Shown here piece by piece: positions 59,767 through 64,000 of a DNA stretch of 64,000 nt. Position numbers and translations under genes: made by a program. The stretch is from CAVQHY01 sp963712465. GTDB taxonomy: Bacteria > Actinomycetota > Thermoleophilia > Gaiellales > Gaiellaceae. The stretch lies in the NCBI GenBank assembly GCA_963712465.1, contig CAVQHY010000006.1, forward strand, positions 868,001 to 932,000. The letters run 5' to 3'. The first letter of the stretch is position 1. Each line of letters opens with the position of its first letter. The notes beneath the pieces were generated by a model that was not told the origin of the DNA, did no database searches, and saw nothing but the letters and a program-made list of their open reading frames with translations.

Positions 59767-60816
59767 TTAGCGAAACTCGGGCATGACGCGGTCGTGAATG
59801 AGGCGGAGCTGTCCCTGGAGGGACGGGACGTTCTCGATCGTCAGCCCCGACCAGGTCTCGACGAGGTAGGGGTCCGTAAGAGCGAGGACGACGTGGTTGA
59901 AGCCGCTCGGGACGACGTCACGGCGGATCCGCTCGACGATCTCCTCCGGCGTACCCGCGCAGGTCAGCTTGTCGCCGATCTCCGGCGACGTCAGCCGGAC
60001 GCCCTCGGCCACGTCGCCGCGCGTGAACGCCTCGACGATCGGCTGGAGGCTGTCCGGGTCGACGCCGTGGCGCTCGACCTGCTCGCGCGGCATCGCGGAG
60101 ATGTAGAACGCTGCGACGACGCGCGCCGCGTCCCTGGCGGCCCGCGAGTCCTCGGAGACGGAAGCGACCATCCAGGCGCCGATGTCGAGGGTCGTCCAGT
60201 CACGTCCGCCGCGCTCGGCGCCGATCCGGATGTGCTCGACCGCGTACTCCATCGCCTCGCGCGAGTAGGCGAGTGCCTGGTGCATCCCATCTGCGATCTC
60301 GCCGGCGAGCTGGAACGACTTCGGTCCCCGCATCGCGCCGATGAAGATCGGCACGCGCTTCTGAACGGGGCGGGCGGACGTGAACAGGCCCGTGTAGTGG
60401 TAGTACTCGCCCTCGAAGTCGATCGCGCCCTCGTCGAGCATCGTCCGCATGACGCCGTGGGCCTCGCGAAGCCTCGCCAGCGGCCTCGCCGCCCGGTCCG
60501 CGACGTGGTACTGCTCGAGCATCCCGAAGTTCCCGATCGAGTAACCGCACTCGGCACGCCCACCGGAGAGCTCGTCGAGCGTCGCGACCTGCTGGGCGAT
60601 CATCGTCGGGTCCCTCAGGATCACGTGGGTCACGTCCGGCGCGAGCCGGATCCGGCTCGTTCTCGACGCCGCGGCGGCGAGAATCTGCCAGGAGTCCTTG
60701 TGGTACGTCTCGTCGGCTCCGTAGCAGCCGTGAAACCCGAGCTCGTCGGCCAGCGCGATCGTGTCCAGGAGCTCCGCGACGGGGTGGTCGGGGAGCATTG
60801 CGTAGCTGAACTTCAC
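59767..60816 (-). CDS. LLM-class flavin-dependent oxidoreductase (second of two paralogues)
   Basis: 349 residues from GTG 60816, whose GTGA overlaps the stop of the 90-residue protein. Begins VKFSYAMLPDHPVAELLDTI, ADELGFHGCYGADETYHKDS and VTHVILRDPTMIAQQVATLD, parallel with its neighbour throughout. VPIFIGAMRGPKSFQLAGEI and LTCAGTPEEIVERIRRDVVP are the same motifs. Differences concentrate in the first substrate loop (LAPDVTHVIL against GPSLAPLCL), hinting at different substrates. Ten bases separate it from the first paralogue. An F420- or FMN-dependent oxidation or reduction of a small molecule is expected. Confidence 0.9.
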   Translation of the reverse strand: MKFSYAMLPDHPVAELLDTIALADELGFHGCYGADETYHKDSWQILAAAASRTSRIRLAPDVTHVILRDPTMIAQQVATLDELSGGRAECGYSIGNFGMLEQYHVADRAARPLARLREAHGVMRTMLDEGAIDFEGEYYHYTGLFTSARPVQKRVPIFIGAMRGPKSFQLAGEIADGMHQALAYSREAMEYAVEHIRIGAERGGRDWTTLDIGAWMVASVSEDSRAARDAARVVAAFYISAMPREQVERHGVDPDSLQPIVEAFTRGDVAEGVRLTSPEIGDKLTCAGTPEEIVERIRRDVVPSGFNHVVLALTDPYLVETWSGLTIENVPSLQGQLRLIHDRVMPEFR

Positions 60817-61085
60817 TGCCGGGGTTGCGCTTCGTTCTCGATCTCCGCCAGGAGCTCCTCGCCCGAGACGACCGAGTCGGCGAAATGGTCGTGCATCCAA
60901 GCCAGGTGCTCCCACCGGTTGTCGACGATGCGGTGGAAGTCCCATTCGGGGATCGCCTGCTGGCGGACGTGCTCGTCCATCAGCGACGGGTCGACCTCGA
61001 AGATGTGCTCGTAGCGGCTGATGACGCCGTCCGTTACACCGTGCGCCTCGGGCGGTTTCTGCGCAGAGAGCCGGAAGCCCAGCAT
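60813..61085 (-). CDS. 90-residue protein of unknown function in a redox operon
   Basis: Starts at ATG 61085, overlapping the flavoprotein stop by one base, and ends overlapping the start of the LLM gene by 4 bases; so tight coupling on both sides supports it as a real gene. Sequence: MLGFRLSAQKPPEAHGVTDG, then EVDPSLMDEHVRQQAIPEWD and HRIVDNRWEHLAWMHDHFAD. It is acidic, rich in His, Trp and Asp, has no signal or membrane span and no Cys. The many His/Asp/Glu could bind a metal. I do not recognise the family. As a small partner it may bridge or regulate the neighbouring oxidoreductases. Confidence 0.75.
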   Translation of the reverse strand: MLGFRLSAQKPPEAHGVTDGVISRYEHIFEVDPSLMDEHVRQQAIPEWDFHRIVDNRWEHLAWMHDHFADSVVSGEELLAEIENEAQPRQ

Positions 61086-62590
61086 CACGCCTCCTCGTAG
61101 GCCTGGTCGAGCAGGTACTTGCCGGGGTTCATCACGTTCGCCGGATCGAGCGCCCGCTTCACCTTCTTCATCACTTCGAAGCCGCCGCCGAGCTCGAGCG
61201 GGACGAGGTCGACCTCGCCCTCGCGGCACGAGCCGTGGCACGCCGACATCGAGCCGCCGTGCTCGATCGCGACCCGCCCGATCTCGCGCTTCGTGTCGAC
61301 CCAGGCGGCCCACATCTCGTCGTCGAGCTTTTGTTCCCAGATGCCGACGTCGATCTCGGTGAGGTAGTCGCCACCGGGCCGGAACGCGCCGTTCGTGTAG
61401 ACGAACATGCCCCAGTCGTCGAACGCGTCGTATCGCTCGCGCAGGTCGGCGACGATTCGGTGCCACTTCTCCCGGACCGCGGGGAGCTGCGTGTAGTTGA
61501 TCGACGCGTCCTCGCAGTGCCAGCTCATGATCGCGACCTGGCCGTCGTTCGTCCGTCCGTGCAGTGGGGTCGCGTAGCGGTCGTGGCGGGACGCCCAGTC
61601 CCCCTGCGAGATCTCGTCGCCGAGGTAGCGTCCCCCGTTCTCCTTGCCGATCCGCAGGAGCCGCTTCGCGCCGGCGCGCACCTCGTCGTCGTTGCCGTAC
61701 GACGCGATCGCCACGACGGCGCGGACATCGTCGGGCTGGGGGATGTAGGCCTCGTCGTCGCGGCGCAGGTAGCGCACCTTCCACTCGTCGAAGAGGACGA
61801 CGCCGGCCAGCGTTGCGACGCCGGCCCGGGCGAGCTCGCCGGTCGAGCGCCAGGCGCTGTCGTAGTCGGCGTAGGAGAAGAACGCGGAGAACTCGGCCTC
61901 GGGACGCTTGACGAGCTCGAGCGTCGCCTCGGTGACGATCCCGAGCGTCCCCTGGTGGCCCATGAAGAGGTGCTTGAGCTGGTAGCCCGAGGACGACTTG
62001 CGTATCTTCCGCCCGCCTCCATCGCCGACGCGGATGATCTCCCCGGTCGGCAGGACGATCTCGAAGCTGATCACGAGGTCGCGCGTATGGCCGTAGCGGC
62101 CGCCTATTAGCGACCAGCCGCTCGTCCCGATCCGTCCGCCGACGAGCGAGCACGGGTACGAGGCGGGGTCGTCCGGGTAGATGAACCCGAGCGGCCTCAG
62201 CTCCTCCGAGAGTTTGAGCATGTTGATTCCCGGCTGGACGGTGACCGTCCGGTCTTCGACGTCGATCTCAAGGATCCGATTCATCAGCTTGACGTCGACC
62301 ATGATCCCGTGGCGAAGCGGCACCGCCCCGTCCGTCAGCCCCGTCCCGCCTGCACGCGGGACGACGGGGATCCGCTCGTGGTTCGCGAGCTTCACGACCT
62401 CCGAGATCTGCTCTGCCGACGTCGGGAGGACGACGGCCTGCGGGATGTGATCCTCCCACCGGTGCAACGGAAACGGCGCCGGAACGCGGGCCCGGTTGAA
62501 GAGCGCCGACTTGCCCGTGAAGACGTGGTCGGCACCGCAGATCGCGACCAGCTCGTCGATCAGCGTGTCGGGAAGGGCGGCGATCGCCAT
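61085..62590 (-). CDS. FAD-binding oxidoreductase (GlcD/D-lactate-dehydrogenase/VAO type)
   Basis: 501 residues. PCMH FAD-binding domain: PQAVVLPTSAEQISEVVKLA, IPVVPRAGGTGLTDGAVPLR (the flavin loop), RILEIDVEDRTVTVQPGIN and VGGRIGTSGWSLIGGRYGHT, followed by KHLFMGHQGTLGIVTEATLE. The C-terminal FAD-oxidase domain contains TNDGQVAIMSWHCEDAS, and the end ALDPANVMNPGKYL is typical of GlcD-like proteins. It oxidises a 2-hydroxy acid or a related alcohol/amine. One base separates its start from the stop of the iron-sulfur gene, its likely electron acceptor, as in the GlcD-GlcF pair. Confidence 0.92.
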   Translation of the reverse strand: MAIAALPDTLIDELVAICGADHVFTGKSALFNRARVPAPFPLHRWEDHIPQAVVLPTSAEQISEVVKLANHERIPVVPRAGGTGLTDGAVPLRHGIMVDVKLMNRILEIDVEDRTVTVQPGINMLKLSEELRPLGFIYPDDPASYPCSLVGGRIGTSGWSLIGGRYGHTRDLVISFEIVLPTGEIIRVGDGGGRKIRKSSSGYQLKHLFMGHQGTLGIVTEATLELVKRPEAEFSAFFSYADYDSAWRSTGELARAGVATLAGVVLFDEWKVRYLRRDDEAYIPQPDDVRAVVAIASYGNDDEVRAGAKRLLRIGKENGGRYLGDEISQGDWASRHDRYATPLHGRTNDGQVAIMSWHCEDASINYTQLPAVREKWHRIVADLRERYDAFDDWGMFVYTNGAFRPGGDYLTEIDVGIWEQKLDDEMWAAWVDTKREIGRVAIEHGGSMSACHGSCREGEVDLVPLELGGGFEVMKKVKRALDPANVMNPGKYLLDQAYEEA

Positions 62591-62591
62591 C

Positions 62592-63821
62592 TCACACCTC
62601 GAATCCGGCCGCCTCGGCCACCAGCTCGAAAATGTCGTACACCTCGATGCCCTGGGCCTTTCCCTGCTCGGTCAGCGGACGCTCCGACCACGGACAGGCG
62701 GACACGAGCGTGTCCACGCCCTCGAGCGCCCCGGCCTTCGCCACGCGCCGGCGGCTGATCTCGGCCGTCAGCTCCGGCTTCTCCACCCAGAGGTTCGAGC
62801 CGGCCCCGGAGCAGTACGACCACTGGGTGACGTGATCGACGTCGACGAACGTGAGTCCCGGGATCGCGCGCAGGATCTCGCGGGGCGACTGCCAGACCCC
62901 CATCCGCTTGTTGAGGCGGCACGGGTCGTGGTATGTGACCGTCCGCTCGACCGGGGTGGTCAGCTTCAGCCTGCCGTCGCGGATCAGCTCGGCGATGAGG
63001 TCGACCCCGAGCACGATCTCGAACTCGTCGAAGCCGTCGTCGAGCGGTGGATAGTGCTCGACGATCGTGATGTAGTCGTGCGGATCTAGGCAGATGATCC
63101 GCTTCGTGCCGGTCTTCCGCCAGTCCAGCATGTTGTGCTCGGCCATCTTGTGGGCGATGTCGACGTAGCCCGTCTCCCACATCGGCCCGCCACAGCACCA
63201 CTGCTGGCTCATGAGGCCGAACTCCACCCCCGCCGCCTGGAGGATCAGCGCGACGGCGCGCGGCACCGACGGCCGGTAGAAGGCGGCCTCGCAGTCGGCG
63301 AAGAGGACGGTCTCGCCTCCGGTCTCGATGTCGAGCCCCGTCGCCCAGGCACGCACCTTGGCGGCCCCGGTCTCGATATTCCAGCCGAGCACGGGTTCGT
63401 TGCCCCAGCGGTCGGTGAGCTCTGCCCAGCGCTTCCAGTTCTCCTGGTGGACGCCCGACTCGACGGCGAGGGCGCGCATCGCCTTGACGACGTCGATCGT
63501 GCGCTGCCGAAAGCGGTAGAAGTCGCCGGTGAAGAGCGTGTTCGGGCAGCGCAGCTCGCACGCCCCGCACATCGTGCAATGCACGTAGTCGTCGGCGACG
63601 TCCTCGATCGCCAGGTGGCCCTTCTCCATCGCGACGACATTCGCGTGGAACGCGGTCGGCGTGTGCGCCTCGTCGCGCGTGACCTGCATCACCGGGCAGA
63701 CCTCGCGGCAGAACTTGTGGCCCGAGCTGTAGCAGTTGTACGCGGCGTCCCGCCACTCGCCGACGAACTCCTCCGTCAGCTTTCCGTTGCCCGGAGCGCC
63801 CTCGACCTCCTGCTTGGCCAT
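62592..63821 (-). CDS. Iron-sulfur protein with CCG domains (GlcF/HdrD-like)
   Basis: 409 residues from ATG 63821; the frame opens further upstream without homology. A ferredoxin-type cluster is set by C82, C85, C88 and C92 (HCTMCGACELRCPN); C30, C38 and C42 (NCYSSGHKFCREVCP) are a second, less standard set with only three clear Cys. The CCG parts are SQQWCCGGPMWETGYVDIA and, in the second half, TYHDPCRLNKRMGV with WSYCSGAGSNLWVE, where the second CCG is YCSG. It should pass electrons from the flavoprotein to a membrane carrier. First gene of the five-gene operon, divergent from the hydrolase with only 64 bases between. Confidence 0.88.
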   Translation of the reverse strand: MAKQEVEGAPGNGKLTEEFVGEWRDAAYNCYSSGHKFCREVCPVMQVTRDEAHTPTAFHANVVAMEKGHLAIEDVADDYVHCTMCGACELRCPNTLFTGDFYRFRQRTIDVVKAMRALAVESGVHQENWKRWAELTDRWGNEPVLGWNIETGAAKVRAWATGLDIETGGETVLFADCEAAFYRPSVPRAVALILQAAGVEFGLMSQQWCCGGPMWETGYVDIAHKMAEHNMLDWRKTGTKRIICLDPHDYITIVEHYPPLDDGFDEFEIVLGVDLIAELIRDGRLKLTTPVERTVTYHDPCRLNKRMGVWQSPREILRAIPGLTFVDVDHVTQWSYCSGAGSNLWVEKPELTAEISRRRVAKAGALEGVDTLVSACPWSERPLTEQGKAQGIEVYDIFELVAEAAGFEV

Positions 63822-63885
63822 GCGCCTCCCCTCGGTGGAGTAGATGAGGCCGACTCTAGGCGGGCTACGGTAGAAATGTCCAGTC

Positions 63886-64000
63886 ATGGGCCGTGAGCGC
63901 AAGCCGGTGATCGGGCTCTCCCTCGGACTCCTCGACTTCGGCGACTACGGCGGGGTCGGCTTCCAGCGCCCGGTTGCCATGGCGGGAGGCGTGCCGCTGA
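63886..64000 (+). CDS. Gamma-glutamyl-hydrolase-like (PuuD/peptidase C26) protein, N-terminal part
   Basis: Only the first 38 residues are in the window. They read KPVIGLSLGLLDFGDYGGVG and FQRPVAMAGGVPL: the opening strand of class-I glutamine amidotransferase-like hydrolases followed by a helix ending in the A-x-A-G-G-x-P-L motif. In the polyamine route, PuuD removes the gamma-glutamyl group from gamma-glutamyl-GABA. Other members hydrolyse gamma-glutamyl conjugates of amines. Divergent from the redox operon, it supports a role for this region in amine catabolism, but the catalytic Cys, His and Glu lie outside the window. Confidence 0.7.
   Translation, partial: MGRERKPVIGLSLGLLDFGDYGGVGFQRPVAMAGGVPL

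Noticed and set aside
1..64000. CRISPR arrays, rRNA and tRNA genes
   Set aside because: I saw no regularly spaced repeats and no tRNA- or rRNA-like conserved stretches in any part of the window.

Overview
The window looks like a piece of a high-GC actinobacterial chromosome. The purL-purF arrangement, IclR regulators, LLM flavin oxidoreductases and GC-rich codons suggest a Thermoleophilia/Solirubrobacterales-like lineage, but that placement is inference; there is no rRNA or tRNA gene to test it. It falls into two halves of different character.

Accessory half (1 to about 40 kb). The left edge holds the remnant of an integrated phage, plasmid or satellite: a P4-type primase running off the window, an excisionase-like HTH protein, an unknown protein with a Cys-rich tail and a terminase-small-subunit-like protein. 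A complete IS3 element with visible terminal repeats follows (2826-4084), its transposase carrying one frameshift. From 4.6 to 38 kb come catabolic islands: IclR, SMP-30 lactonase, metallo-beta-lactamase-fold hydrolase and oligopeptide-type binding protein (4.6-9.0 kb); a minus-strand operon of an Rbs-type sugar ABC transporter, deacetylase, M28, M20 and M24 hydrolases and a GntR regulator (9.4-18.2 kb), with an RraA-like gene divergent to it; a decayed stretch with SDR, D-2-hydroxyacid dehydrogenase, xanthine-dehydrogenase-type large subunit, enolase-superfamily dehydratase, AEC transporter and RidA (21-28.7 kb); a Mal/Ugp-type ABC transporter with fused permeases (28.7-33.3 kb); then two Gfo/Idh/MocA oxidoreductases, a PhyH-type dioxygenase and a second IclR (33.7-38.2 kb). 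At least eleven genes here are broken by one-base shifts, so the region is either decaying or poorly assembled.

Conserved half (about 40-64 kb). Every gene is intact. purL and purF abut, and face an operon for a trimethylamine dehydrogenase (tmd) and its electron acceptor ETF (etfB, etfA). The tmd assignment is unusually strong because the flavin-linking Cys, all four cluster Cys and the substrate-bowl residues fall at the positions known from the Methylophilus enzyme. Around it lie a GMC oxidoreductase with a fused gluconate-2-dehydrogenase-subunit-3 domain, an aldehyde dehydrogenase, a saccharopine-dehydrogenase-like protein, a flavin amine oxidase, a DapB-like dehydrogenase, an APC permease, and a tightly packed five-gene operon (two paralogous LLM oxidoreductases, a 90-residue unknown protein, a GlcD-like flavoprotein and a CCG iron-sulfur protein) divergent from a gamma-glutamyl-hydrolase-like gene. 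Together these suggest a region for methylamine and other amine or amino-acid oxidation.

Non-coding structure worth reading: a 168-bp foldback element (52426-52593), a family of intergenic repeats with a covarying hairpin (4.3-4.5 kb and 9.1-9.45 kb), four candidate operators, and an intrinsic terminator at 36.3 kb.
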